Source of the DNA: Bacteroidales bacterium
Lineage (GTDB): Bacteria; Bacteroidota; Bacteroidia; Bacteroidales; GCA-2748055
Assembly: GCA_023138875.1 (NCBI GenBank)
Contig: JAGLOO010000006.1
Span: 103,086-167,085 of the forward strand
Direction of reading: 5' to 3'
DNA: 64,000 bases
Shown in pieces: positions 1-8,416 of this stretch; positions within the stretch are counted from its first letter, which is position 1, and each line of letters begins with the position of its first letter. Position numbers and translations under genes: made by a program. The notes under the pieces were generated by a model that was given only the letters and a program-made list of their open reading frames with translations, did no database searches and was not told the origin of the DNA.

Positions 1-40
1 AAAAGGTACTATTTTTGTTACTAATCTTAATACCTTCATT

Positions 41-466
41 CTACTCTAAATTTATAGTTAAAGAGATGCTTTTCCCGTTTTCTATTTTAAAGGAAACATC
101 CTCGAAATCAGGAGGGCCAAAGGTTCCGTATTTATTTTTCGAAAATCCATAAGGTTCAGTAGGAGCTCCAAATAAATTCGAATTAAGCTTACCGTCAGCA
201 TCTTTATCCTGGAAGACTGCTAAGGCATACACTCCGGCAGGTATCTCTTCTATGGTAACCGTAACTTTACTTTCTGTTACCTTTATATCTTTACCTGTAA
301 TTTCTTTACCTACCGAGGGAAAACCATCAGTTTTATAAACTCCAATCTTTACGATCCCACCTTTCTCAACCTCGATACCGGTTACTGTTACATCAACCTG
401 TCCGGTTTGAGAAAAAAGATTTGCCACAAAAAACAATACTGCGATTAGAAACATTAGTTTTTTCAT
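41..466 (-). CDS. DUF2141 domain secreted protein
   Basis: A 141-residue protein with an N-terminal signal peptide (hydrophobic stretch at about 4-18, then FSQ). The rest matches the DUF2141 family in length and pattern: beta-rich, with VYALAVFQDKDADGKL near residues 80-95 and a C-terminal YGFSKNKYG segment. DUF2141 proteins are small exported proteins of Bacteroidota and Proteobacteria without an established biochemical role. The DKDADGKL stretch resembles a calcium-binding loop, which is only an inference. It is transcribed alone, with a good Bacteroidota promoter just upstream. The family assignment is firm and the function is unknown. Confidence 0.85.
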   Translation of the reverse strand: MKKLMFLIAVLFFVANLFSQTGQVDVTVTGIEVEKGGIVKIGVYKTDGFPSVGKEITGKDIKVTESKVTVTIEEIPAGVYALAVFQDKDADGKLNSNLFGAPTEPYGFSKNKYGTFGPPDFEDVSFKIENGKSISLTINLE

Positions 467-500
467 TTCTGTAAGTTTTAATTATGAGAATTTTCTTTTA

Positions 501-533
501 CAAACATACATCACTAAATAGCAGAATAGCAAA
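501..533 (-). promoter_or_regulatory. Bacteroidota-type promoter of the DUF2141 gene
   Basis: Read on the minus strand, TTTG (533-530) is followed after 21 bases by TATGTTTG (508-501). This fits the primary sigma-factor consensus of Bacteroidota, TTTG at -33 and TAnnTTTG at -7. The box ends 34 bases before the ATG at 466, leaving a short leader. Confidence 0.7.
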
Positions 534-598
534 CAATTGTGGTAAACGGGACATGTTTGGTCTTAATGGGAAGAATTTAAGCTAAAATGGAAGGTTTT

Positions 599-1369
599 CT
601 ATTTTCGGTAATCCATCATCCTCAGGGTTTTTCCAGCAAGTTTACCATTGCACTTTTCGCCCTCAATTACAATTTGCCCGTTCACCAGCAGGTAGAGGAT
701 ACCTTTACTGTGCAGCACGGATGGCATGTTCCATACTTACCAGATCATCTTCCAATACATATTTTCGGATTTTATGTGGAAAAGCTCCGTAGCTCCGTGG
801 ATGGGGCATCCCCGATCCGGGAATTTGAGCCGATCCGTCTGAGCAGGTCATTACATAGTCTTTCTTCATAAAACAGGCCACATCTTCACTGTTTATAATG
901 AAGGATATTATTTTGGGGTTTCCGCTTATCACAAGTGATATCGCCGTTTCTATGGCGGACTTGTTCATCAGGGAACTAATTTCTGAAATGTTCAAACCAT
1001 TGTATTCCTTATTTGGCTTGTATGAAACAATCACCAGTGAATCGGGACCTCCCCTTCTACTAATGTTTTCACCAACTTCAATATTGATCTTCTCCATCAA
1101 CCCAGGATCCTGAAGCCGCTCGTTCATCCTGTCTCCTTCCTGGGTTAGATAGTTTTTGACATTGGCCCTCCCCGGTTCTGTGATATCACGATCGATGTGT
1201 GTATGCATATCTATAAAACCCGGCGAAACAATCAATCCCTTTGCAAGGCTTCATCTCCGAGGCCATTATATACTAAACCACCTTCAATTACCAGGTCATA
1301 ATCAGGCGAACATGAAAAAAGGGAAACAGCAAGGCCAATAAGGAAAGATTTGATTTTCAACAGATTCAC
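599..1369 (-). pseudogene. D-aminoacylase-like amidohydrolase lipoprotein, eroded
   Basis: Three pieces of one N-acyl-D-amino-acid deacylase can be read in order on the minus strand. The N-terminus (GTG at 1369) gives a lipoprotein signal ending LFSCS, followed by YDLVIEGGLVYNGLG and a stop at about 1232. In another frame comes IVSPGFIDMHTH, the HxH metal-ligand motif, then RMNERLQDP, and later VMTCSDGS and SYGAFPHKIRKYV. After a stop at about 705, a third frame gives GILYLLVNGQIVIEG, the family C-terminus. Normal family length is about 500 residues; roughly half is missing, including the central barrel. It starts 8 bases after the racemase gene, so it is the last gene of that operon. Active enzymes of this family remove acyl groups from D-amino acids. 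Confidence 0.85.
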
Positions 1370-1377
1370 TGAATTAT

Positions 1378-2316
1378 TTATTCCCCATAGATCATTTGAT
1401 AAGTATAAGGGGTGTTTAATTTCATCCTGTCACGAATAGATTCACTGATCCATTGGTTCGAAAAAGGAACAATTTTTACATACTGCAGGGATGAATTTTC
1501 ATTTCTGCTATACTTATACTCATAAGGAAATTCCCCTTTCTCATCAATCTCATTTTCATCCCTTCCCCATAAGTCCTCTTCGGTCAGGTACAGGTATAGT
1601 TCTGATGCCAGTGATTCAGAGGGGTCAATAAACATAATATTCTCGTCGATCAATGCGTTGTAAACCGGATTCATTCTCTTCAGATAGAGAAAATGCTCCC
1701 TGATTTGCTCCACGAAGTAAGGATAATGGGTGCAACCAAGAATCACCCTTGACAATTTCTTTTCCGGAAATTCATTCAATGCATTTCTGAGCATATGTGT
1801 TACCATATACCTGATATAGTTGTTCACCGAATTGAGCTGAACATGCATTAGTTCACCCCTGTCATTATATTCAGTAATCAGGCCATTCCCTGCCTGCTGA
1901 GTCACAGCAATTTCTTCCCCGGGAAATTCCCTTAAAAAATCAGCTTTCCCTTCCGAATCATACCTTCCATAAGGCATATTGGCTTCATCTGCAAGATAGA
2001 TAAAGCGCTCTGAATCAAAATCTAACATTCCATCGCCCCCTCTGTTATTAGAACTATTATTATATTTATCCAGCTGATAGATTGTATTTAAAACTGCCAG
2101 GCCTCCCGTTCCGGAATCAAAAATTCCAATTGGTAAAGATTTCCTCTCTTTCGGGTAATCCTCAATGGGAATATAAAAAGGTCCGGATGATTCATTTACT
2201 ACCTGTGAAATAATGCTGAATTCGGGATCATCCTTAGTTTTCTGACCATTACATGCCGAAATAAGAAGGGAAGAGAAAATCAAAACAATATGTGCGATCT
2301 TGTCAAAAGTCCTCAT
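1378..2316 (-). CDS. Asp/Glu racemase-family lipoprotein, internally deleted
   Basis: An open frame of 312 residues with a lipoprotein signal (LLISAC, Cys at about 22). The family is clear from GIFDSGTGGLAVL (about 64), YLADEANMPYG and ILGCTHYPYF (about 194), which carries the second catalytic Cys. Glutamate and aspartate racemases need a first catalytic Cys in a VxACNTATA motif. That block is absent here: the sequence jumps from KADFLREF to PGEEIAVTQQAGNG. A second in-frame loss seems to precede VQLNSVNNYIRY. The frame is open but two-base racemisation should be impossible. An exported racemase beside a D-aminoacylase suggests the ancestral operon handled D-amino acids or cell-wall fragments. 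It is probably a pseudogene in practice. Confidence 0.75.
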   Translation of the reverse strand: MRTFDKIAHIVLIFSSLLISACNGQKTKDDPEFSIISQVVNESSGPFYIPIEDYPKERKSLPIGIFDSGTGGLAVLNTIYQLDKYNNSSNNRGGDGMLDFDSERFIYLADEANMPYGRYDSEGKADFLREFPGEEIAVTQQAGNGLITEYNDRGELMHVQLNSVNNYIRYMVTHMLRNALNEFPEKKLSRVILGCTHYPYFVEQIREHFLYLKRMNPVYNALIDENIMFIDPSESLASELYLYLTEEDLWGRDENEIDEKGEFPYEYKYSRNENSSLQYVKIVPFSNQWISESIRDRMKLNTPYTYQMIYGE

Positions 2317-2318
2317 AA

Positions 2319-2787
2319 CTACAAAAGTTGTTCTTTGGGAAAGCTTCTTGAAACGGCTACAGTTTCGCTGTAATTGTCAAAATGTAGGTTATATGCCCGG
2401 GCATTACCTGAGATTCTGGAAATTTGTTTTCTGTTTACAATATTAGGAGCGATGACACCTGATGATATCCGAAAAGTGCTTCAGTTGTTTTTCAACCGCC
2501 TTTAATGTAATTCGCAAAAGTTGAGTTTTAATTTCATCGTTTTCCTGATAATACACCTTGCAGTAATTATCTTCAGATTTAACAAAAATCAAATCTCTTT
2601 CATTTATCCCGAAGTTATAAACACGACTAGTGTTATAGGAAAAATACCTACTGCTATTGTAACCGGAATAAAGTAAAGATTCGTGTTGCTGAGCAAAATG
2701 ATAACCTACAATGGAATTGTATTCGTAATTAATGAATGCTATTATAATGATGTTAATGGTTATAAAAAAAATCTCCTTCCTGATTTT
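2319..2787 (-). pseudogene. Membrane-anchored LytTR regulator with frameshift
   Basis: On the minus strand an open frame without a good start runs from 2787. It encodes one membrane helix (FFITINIIIIAF) and a linker, then a LytTR DNA-binding domain: LIFVKSEDNYCKVYY, LLRITLKAVEKQL, IIRCHRS, followed by a stop at 2443. One extra base just before the stop explains the break. In the next frame the domain continues IVNRKQISRISGN and AVSRSFPKEQLL to a TAG at 2319-2321, three bases before the racemase ATG. Upstream, an ATG at about 2795 reads MTIENQEGDFF and would join the helix frame if the T8 run lost or gained a base. The gene was therefore the first of the LytTR, racemase, aminoacylase operon. 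Confidence 0.8.
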
Positions 2788-2943
2788 CTATTGTCATCTT
2801 ATTTCGTTTTTCGTTCAATTGCCAGCATATAAAAGTAAACATGTTTAACCTGATGCTAAAAAACATGGTAGTTACAACTAAGAAATATATTGACTTTACT
2901 CTTCGCAGATCGTAACTTGCAGTAAACCAATAAATCCAACATC

Positions 2944-3153
2944 ATGTCAGACAGTGTATACAAAGTCATCGAGCTGGTGGGCTCCAGCAGCGAATCCTGG
3001 GAAAAAGCAGCTGCTAATGCCATAAACCGGGCCTCTCAATCCCTGAGGGACCTGCGCATTGCTGAAGTCTCCGCCATGGATTTGCATATCAAGGATGGAA
3101 AGGTGGAAAGCTACCGTACCAAGCTTAAGGTCTCATTCAAGTTCGAAGGTTAA
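2944..3153 (+). CDS. Dodecin
   Basis: A 69-residue protein matching the dodecin family over its full length: YKVIELVGSSSESWEKAA, then AINRASQSLRDLR, then a C-terminal strand KLKVSFKFEG. Dodecins assemble into hollow dodecamers in the cytoplasm and bind flavins (riboflavin, FMN or FAD), acting as flavin stores or buffers. Family members carry a conserved Trp that stacks on the flavin. A Trp is present at residue 19, but in the helix region, so its equivalence is uncertain. The gene stands alone between the LytTR remnant and the lectin-domain gene. Confidence 0.92.
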   Translation: MSDSVYKVIELVGSSSESWEKAAANAINRASQSLRDLRIAEVSAMDLHIKDGKVESYRTKLKVSFKFEG

Positions 3154-3259
3154 TTAATACGTAATTACTTGATTTCTAAGTTTTTCTAATTTTACGTGTG
3201 TTTTGTTCTGTCGTAAAAAACGCATGAATTATAATCTTTTCGTATATACCGTTAATAAC

Positions 3260-4513
3260 ATGAAAGCAACAATAATCAAAAGAATTTCTATCCTGTTTTT
3301 ATTTACAACGGGATTTGGCTTGACTTCGTTTGCACAATGTGTGTCTGAAGAAAATGTCTACTCTTTTATTTACAATGGTAAGAACTATGAGGTAATCAAG
3401 GAAACAATGACGTGGGCCGAAGCAGCTTCCTGTGCGGTTGAACGAGGGGGATATCTTACAGAGATAGATTCACAAGCAGAACAGGATACCATTTACGGTG
3501 CAATCATTCATGGAGCTGAGGTCTCAGCGGATTATACAACTGTAGTGGATGGTGGTGGTATAGCCTATATCTGGATTGGTGCAAGCGATCAAGATACCGA
3601 GGGCACCTGGCTTTGGGATGGTGACGGAGACAGCATTGGAATTAATTTCTGGAACGGTCAGGGGGCTGCCGGACTCAACAATGGTACCCCGGTTGACGAA
3701 CTGTACAATAATTGGGGAGGCTCTTCATCAGGAAGTCCAAATGAACCTGATGATTTTAACGAAGGACAGGATTGTGCTGCAATTGGTCTGGCAAAGTGGC
3801 CAGCTGAAGCCCCTTTTACCCTGGGTATTGCTTCAGAGTGGAACGATATTAGTTCAACCAACAGTTTATATTACATTATTGAATTCGACTGTAAAGAAAC
3901 TTCGAGTACCATCACTGAATCAAGCTGTAACAGTTATATTTCTCCCAGCGGTAAAACCTGGACCAGTTCGGATACTTACCTTGATACTATACTGAATGCA
4001 GCCGGATGTGATTCGGTGATAACCATTAACCTTACAATAATAACCATTGATACCACGGTTAATCTGGATGGAATTACGTTAACCGCAAATGCTTCGGGAG
4101 TTGAATACCAGTGGCTCGATTGTGATCAGGCATATTCAATCATAGAAGGGGAATCGAATCAATCTTTTACTGCTTCTTTCAATGGCAATTACGCAGTAGA
4201 GATTACAGAGGGTTCTTGTGTCGATACTTCGGCATGCTATGCTGCGACACCCGTAATGGTTAATGAACAACCCTTTGAAGATGAGATAATAGTTCATCAG
4301 GGTACAAACAGAGATATTTTCCATATTGACCTTGGAGATATACATCAGGAAATATTCATTAAAATCGCTGATATAAATGGCAGGGTAGTTGCAAGCAAAA
4401 CCTTTACCCAAAGCCAATTATTGAATATTGAAATAGATACTCCACCAGGGATATATTTCTTAACAGTCACTTCTGAAAAGCAACAGGCTGTTATCAAGAT
4501 CATAAAGAACTAA
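3260..4513 (+). CDS. C-type lectin domain protein with T9SS sorting domain
   Basis: I chose the ATG at 3260 because a signal peptide follows directly (hydrophobic core then TSFAQ); a start at 3203 would add 19 unlikely residues. Residues about 20-215 form a C-type lectin-like domain, with YIWIGASDQDTEG, FWNGQGAAG, PNEPDDF and WNDISS as landmarks. A Cys-rich linker of the type found in Bacteroidota adhesins follows (ESSCNSYISPSGKTW, GCDSVITINLT). The last 75 residues are a T9SS type A domain, ending YFLTVTSEKQQAVIKIIKN. The protein should be secreted through the type IX system and kept at the cell surface, where it may bind carbohydrate or protein ligands. It ends 6 bases from the convergent permease gene. 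Confidence 0.85.
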   Translation: MKATIIKRISILFLFTTGFGLTSFAQCVSEENVYSFIYNGKNYEVIKETMTWAEAASCAVERGGYLTEIDSQAEQDTIYGAIIHGAEVSADYTTVVDGGGIAYIWIGASDQDTEGTWLWDGDGDSIGINFWNGQGAAGLNNGTPVDELYNNWGGSSSGSPNEPDDFNEGQDCAAIGLAKWPAEAPFTLGIASEWNDISSTNSLYYIIEFDCKETSSTITESSCNSYISPSGKTWTSSDTYLDTILNAAGCDSVITINLTIITIDTTVNLDGITLTANASGVEYQWLDCDQAYSIIEGESNQSFTASFNGNYAVEITEGSCVDTSACYAATPVMVNEQPFEDEIIVHQGTNRDIFHIDLGDIHQEIFIKIADINGRVVASKTFTQSQLLNIEIDTPPGIYFLTVTSEKQQAVIKIIKN

Positions 4514-4519
4514 CATCAG

Positions 4520-6889
4520 CTACTCATATCGCAGGCTGTCAACCGGATTTGATCTTGCGGTCCTGAATGCCTGATAGGTAACTGTTATCAGGGAAAGAAA
4601 CGCCGACAGTAAAAAAACCAATACAAAAACTGAGAGCTTCAAATCCACGCTGTAGCTGAATATCTGAAATATTTTCTTCAGGATCAGGTAAGCTACAGGT
4701 ATGGCAATCAAATTCGAAAGCAACACCAGTTTCATGAATTCTGATAGCAGAAGTTTCATAATGATGCCTGAATGTGCTCCCATGGCCTTCCTAATGCCTA
4801 CTTCCTTGGTTCTCCGGTTGTTGTTGAAAATGGAAAGCCCGATCAAACCCATGGTTGCAATAAAGATAGCCAGTATGGAGAATATTTTGAAAACAAGCTT
4901 GATCCCATCTGTATTTTCAAGGGCTTCATACTCGAATTCACTTACGAAATCATAATCAAATGCATATCCAGGGTTGTATTTCCGGAACACATCTCCTATG
5001 GTTACCATCTGTTCCGGTGCTATACCAGGCCGGACCCTTACAAAAATAAATTCCCGTACATCCTCATACATGTAAATGAGCGCTTCGTTACTCAATACCT
5101 TCAGGCTGAATGGGAAAAAGTTGAAATTCTCAGTAACTCCCAGGATCCGTAAATCCCTGTCCCAAAGGAAAAAAGATCTGCCCACAGGGTCTTCCCAACC
5201 CATCATGTCAACCAGGCCCTGGTTTACCACAACATATTCATAATTCAGGGAATCCCTCTCCTCACTGAAGTATTCGCCTTCAAGCAATCCGATTTCAAAG
5301 GTGGAGAGAAAATCGGTATCAGTCACCAATATCCTGGCAATTTTATTATGTTCTCCTTCCCGTTCTCCCCAAACGATCTCTCCAAAATCTAACTTCACAG
5401 GTACCTCAGAACCCGAAGTTACCCCTTCCACAAAGTGTAGTTCAGCCAGATCCTTCTTAATGATGGAAAATTGATCCCAAACAAGGCCTTTCGTAGGTAT
5501 ATATACCACATCTTCCCTGTTGAAACCCAGATCTGCCTCCTTCAGGTAGGCGAACTGTCTGATCGAAAATACGGAAACGATGATGAAAATCACAGAAAAC
5601 GTGAACTGCACCACGATCAGGACTTTTCTTGATCTGCTGCCTCTATGGTAATTATTCATAGACTTTCCTGACAGAAATGCCAGGGGTTTGAACCTGGCAA
5701 TCTTAACAGCCGGATATAATCCTGCAAAAAGGCCAGTAATAATGAATATCAGGCTGATCGGCAACCAGAATGAAGCCCCTGAAAAATTGGCTTCCAGGTT
5801 GATCCCGAATGCCCTGGCTGTCGCTGGTACCATGTGTTCTGCAACAAAAAGCCCCAGGTAAAATGAGAATAATAAGAGCAAGTACGATTCTCCCATGAAC
5901 TGAATGATCAACTGCTTTTTACTGGCTCCTGCACTTTTCCTGACGGCGATCTCCTTCAGACGTTTTGATGAAGATGCTGTGGTCAGGTTGATAAAATTGA
6001 TGCTTGCAATGGAGAGGATCACCAGCGACATGATCAGGTTCATGTAAAAGCCGATGATGCCCTGGCTCTCCCCATGAAGGTACAAACGTTCAAAGGAATC
6101 CAGGAAATAATAGCTCTCAAGGTCGGTCTCAAAATTAGCATCCACATGTTCATTAATAGCGCTGTTTAATGCTTCCAGGTTGAGTGTCGGCAGGAGTTTA
6201 AAGTGGTTGTAATACATGGTTCCCCCATACTCCTCCAGAGGGTAACCCTGCTCCTCCATGATATTAAATCCCATAAGGGCCTGGAACCGGATGGATGATT
6301 CTTCGGGAGGATCTTCCACTACTCCGGCTACTATAAAAAAACCTCCTTCACCGATCCTGACCGTACGATCCATTGGATCTTGCTCACCAAACAATTTTGT
6401 TGCCAGGCTTCGTGTGAGCACCAGGTGATCGCGTGAAGAGAAGATTACATCGATGTTTCCCTGCAGCAGCTTGAAAGAAAAAAAACTGAAAAAACTGCTA
6501 TCAACAGCCAGCACCTCATTTTCTGTATAATATTTCATGGGTACATCATCCCCTTCCTCACCGGTCGGTACTCCCAGTTCAAATTCCTGAGGCTGACTCA
6601 CCCGGCAGCTGCTTTGAATCTGTGAAAAATTTTCTGTCAGGGCAGCGGCGTAAATGCCGCCAGTCCGGTTGGAGGTATATTCGGAGCCGTTCATGGTGAT
6701 CCTTACATTCAACAGGTACATCTGTTCAATGTCGTCATGGAATTTGTCAAAACTGAGATCAAACCTCACCCAACTCCAGAAAGTGAGGAATATGCCAAAA
6801 CCAATAGCCATTCCAACCAAGTTGATCAGGGTGATCATCTTATTTCTCCAGAGGTTGCGGAGAGCAATAACAATATAGTTGCGAATCAT
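4520..6889 (-). CDS. MacB/FtsX-like ABC transporter permease
   Basis: A 789-residue protein in the Bacteroidota MacB/FtsX permease family. The start at 6889 gives the typical opening MIRNYIVIALRNLWRNK. Two repeats are visible, each with an extracytoplasmic MacB-type domain. The first membrane helix is at about 22-42, followed by a periplasmic domain to about 280, then a three-helix FtsX block with RLKEIAVRKSAGASKKQL. The second half repeats this and ends with the FtsX motif RTKEVGIRKAMGAHSG. No ATPase gene is adjacent, which is common for this subfamily. It is divergent from an NtrC regulator and kinase, and the 153-base gap holds a palindrome, so it is a likely target of that system. Confidence 0.88.
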   Translation of the reverse strand: MIRNYIVIALRNLWRNKMITLINLVGMAIGFGIFLTFWSWVRFDLSFDKFHDDIEQMYLLNVRITMNGSEYTSNRTGGIYAAALTENFSQIQSSCRVSQPQEFELGVPTGEEGDDVPMKYYTENEVLAVDSSFFSFFSFKLLQGNIDVIFSSRDHLVLTRSLATKLFGEQDPMDRTVRIGEGGFFIVAGVVEDPPEESSIRFQALMGFNIMEEQGYPLEEYGGTMYYNHFKLLPTLNLEALNSAINEHVDANFETDLESYYFLDSFERLYLHGESQGIIGFYMNLIMSLVILSIASINFINLTTASSSKRLKEIAVRKSAGASKKQLIIQFMGESYLLLLFSFYLGLFVAEHMVPATARAFGINLEANFSGASFWLPISLIFIITGLFAGLYPAVKIARFKPLAFLSGKSMNNYHRGSRSRKVLIVVQFTFSVIFIIVSVFSIRQFAYLKEADLGFNREDVVYIPTKGLVWDQFSIIKKDLAELHFVEGVTSGSEVPVKLDFGEIVWGEREGEHNKIARILVTDTDFLSTFEIGLLEGEYFSEERDSLNYEYVVVNQGLVDMMGWEDPVGRSFFLWDRDLRILGVTENFNFFPFSLKVLSNEALIYMYEDVREFIFVRVRPGIAPEQMVTIGDVFRKYNPGYAFDYDFVSEFEYEALENTDGIKLVFKIFSILAIFIATMGLIGLSIFNNNRRTKEVGIRKAMGAHSGIIMKLLLSEFMKLVLLSNLIAIPVAYLILKKIFQIFSYSVDLKLSVFVLVFLLSAFLSLITVTYQAFRTARSNPVDSLRYE

Positions 6890-6970
6890 AACTGGTGTAA
6901 TGACAATTTCGTGCCATAATATATATGTAACTGATTTACTAGTGTATAGCAACAAGTGACTATGAAAGAA

Positions 6971-6989
6971 GTGTTGGATTTTCCAACAC
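6971..6989. promoter_or_regulatory. Perfect palindrome between permease and NtrC genes
   Basis: GTGTTGGA and TCCAACAC are exact inverted repeats separated by TTT. The centre lies about 90 bases upstream of the permease ATG and about 63 bases upstream of the regulator ATG. This is a typical distance for an enhancer site of a sigma-54 activator. Binding by the adjacent NtrC-type regulator is inferred. Confidence 0.5.
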
Positions 6990-7042
6990 CCTGTGTACAT
7001 TATATCCACAATAACGTAAATTTATACCACAGACTAAAACTG

Positions 7043-8416
7043 ATGGCACGAAAAGAGGGTACTGTATTGATCGTTGATGACAATGATGATCTGCTCATCG
7101 CTTTGAGACTATTTCTGTCCCGCCATTTTGAGCAAATTGACACCCTCAGGAACCCAAACCTGATCCTTTCCACCCTGGAAAAAAGACCATATGATATCAT
7201 CCTGCTGGATATGAACTTCCGGGCAGGCATCGCTTCGGGAAATGAGGGTATTTTCTGGCTGAACAAAATTCTGGAGATGGATCCGGTTGCCACTGTGGTA
7301 TTCATTACAGCTTTTGGTGATGTGGAACTGGCTGTAAAATCCATGAAGGAAGGTGCGTCCGATTTCATTATGAAGTCGTGGGATGAACAGAAGATCCTTT
7401 CCACAATCCTATCAGCCTATGAACTAAGAAAGAGCAGGCTTGAAGTATCCCTGCTGAAAAAGAAGCAAGCCCACTTATCCAGGGAGATCGAAAAAGACTT
7501 TTCAGTCTGTTATTGCCAGTCAGCCGCCATGAAAGAGCTCGATGAACTGGTTAAAAAAATAGCCTCCACCGATGCAAGTGTGCTGATACTGGGTGAGAAC
7601 GGAACCGGGAAGGAGGTGGTGGCCAGGGAAATTCACAGGCTCTCAAACAGGCGCAGGGAAATTTTCGTCAAGGTTGACCTTGGGGCCCTGCCTGAAACAC
7701 TCTTTGAAAGTGAACTCTTCGGTCACAGGAAAGGAGCCTTCACAGATGCAAAGGAGGACCGCGACGGGCGGTTTATTATTGCTTCGGGAGGCACCCTGTT
7801 TCTTGATGAGATCGGCAACCTGCCACTATCCCTTCAAAGCAAATTGTTATCTTCCATACAGAACCGGGAGGTATATCCGGTGGGATCCTCCAAACCTACC
7901 CGGACAGATGTCCGTATCGTATCGGCCACCAACATGCCGTTGCAGGAAATGTTAAGCCAGAAAACCTTCCGCGAGGATCTCTATTATCGCGTCAATGCTA
8001 TCCAAATAGAGATCCCTCCCTTAAGGAACAGGAGAGAGGACATTCCGTTGCTCACAGAGTTCTTCCTGAGAAAATACAGCACCCATTATCATAAAACGGG
8101 CCTGAAGCTGAATGAAAAAGCGCTGGCCAGGCTGATGGACCATAGCTGGCCCGGAAATATCAGAGAATTTGAGCACACCATCGAAAAGGCCGTGATCCTC
8201 TCCGACCGGGGGATGATCACCACCGACCACCTCTTTCCCCGGTTTTCAGCATCCCAGGCACACCCCATCCCGGATACACTAAACCTGGAGGAGAATGAGA
8301 GGCTCATCATTGAAAGGGCCCTTAAAACCGAACAGGGCAATGTGAGTTCAGCTGCAAAAAAATTGGGAATCAACCGTTCCACACTCTATATGAAAATGAA
8401 GAAATATGGTATTTAG
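7043..8416 (+). CDS. NtrC-family sigma-54 response regulator
   Basis: A 457-residue regulator. The ATG at 7043 places the receiver domain at the N-terminus (TVLIVDDNDD). Residues 5-125 are the receiver with phospho-acceptor D56 (IILLDMNF). Residues about 155-385 are the AAA+ domain, with Walker A GENGTGKE (184-191), GGTLFLDEIGNL as Walker B, and GAFTDA in place of the usual GAFTGA sigma-54 contact loop. The last 45 residues are a Fis-type helix-turn-helix ending NRSTLYMKMKKYGI. The coding end overlaps the kinase start by 11 bases. It should activate sigma-54 promoters after phosphorylation; the divergent permease is the obvious candidate target. Confidence 0.92.
   Translation: MARKEGTVLIVDDNDDLLIALRLFLSRHFEQIDTLRNPNLILSTLEKRPYDIILLDMNFRAGIASGNEGIFWLNKILEMDPVATVVFITAFGDVELAVKSMKEGASDFIMKSWDEQKILSTILSAYELRKSRLEVSLLKKKQAHLSREIEKDFSVCYCQSAAMKELDELVKKIASTDASVLILGENGTGKEVVAREIHRLSNRRREIFVKVDLGALPETLFESELFGHRKGAFTDAKEDRDGRFIIASGGTLFLDEIGNLPLSLQSKLLSSIQNREVYPVGSSKPTRTDVRIVSATNMPLQEMLSQKTFREDLYYRVNAIQIEIPPLRNRREDIPLLTEFFLRKYSTHYHKTGLKLNEKALARLMDHSWPGNIREFEHTIEKAVILSDRGMITTDHLFPRFSASQAHPIPDTLNLEENERLIIERALKTEQGNVSSAAKKLGINRSTLYMKMKKYGI

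Noticed and set aside
587..871. Plus-strand gene opposite the D-aminoacylase remnant
   Set aside because: The minus strand gives clear family motifs; the plus frame has no signal, no family match and no start site.
1378..2316. Functional glutamate racemase
   Set aside because: The motif with the first catalytic Cys is missing, and the lipoprotein signal excludes the normal cytoplasmic MurI role.
6902..6916. Sigma-54 promoter for the MacB-like permease
   Set aside because: The minus strand reads TGGCACGAAATTGTC, but the -12 part is shifted by one base and would place the start at the ATG itself. Too weak to call.
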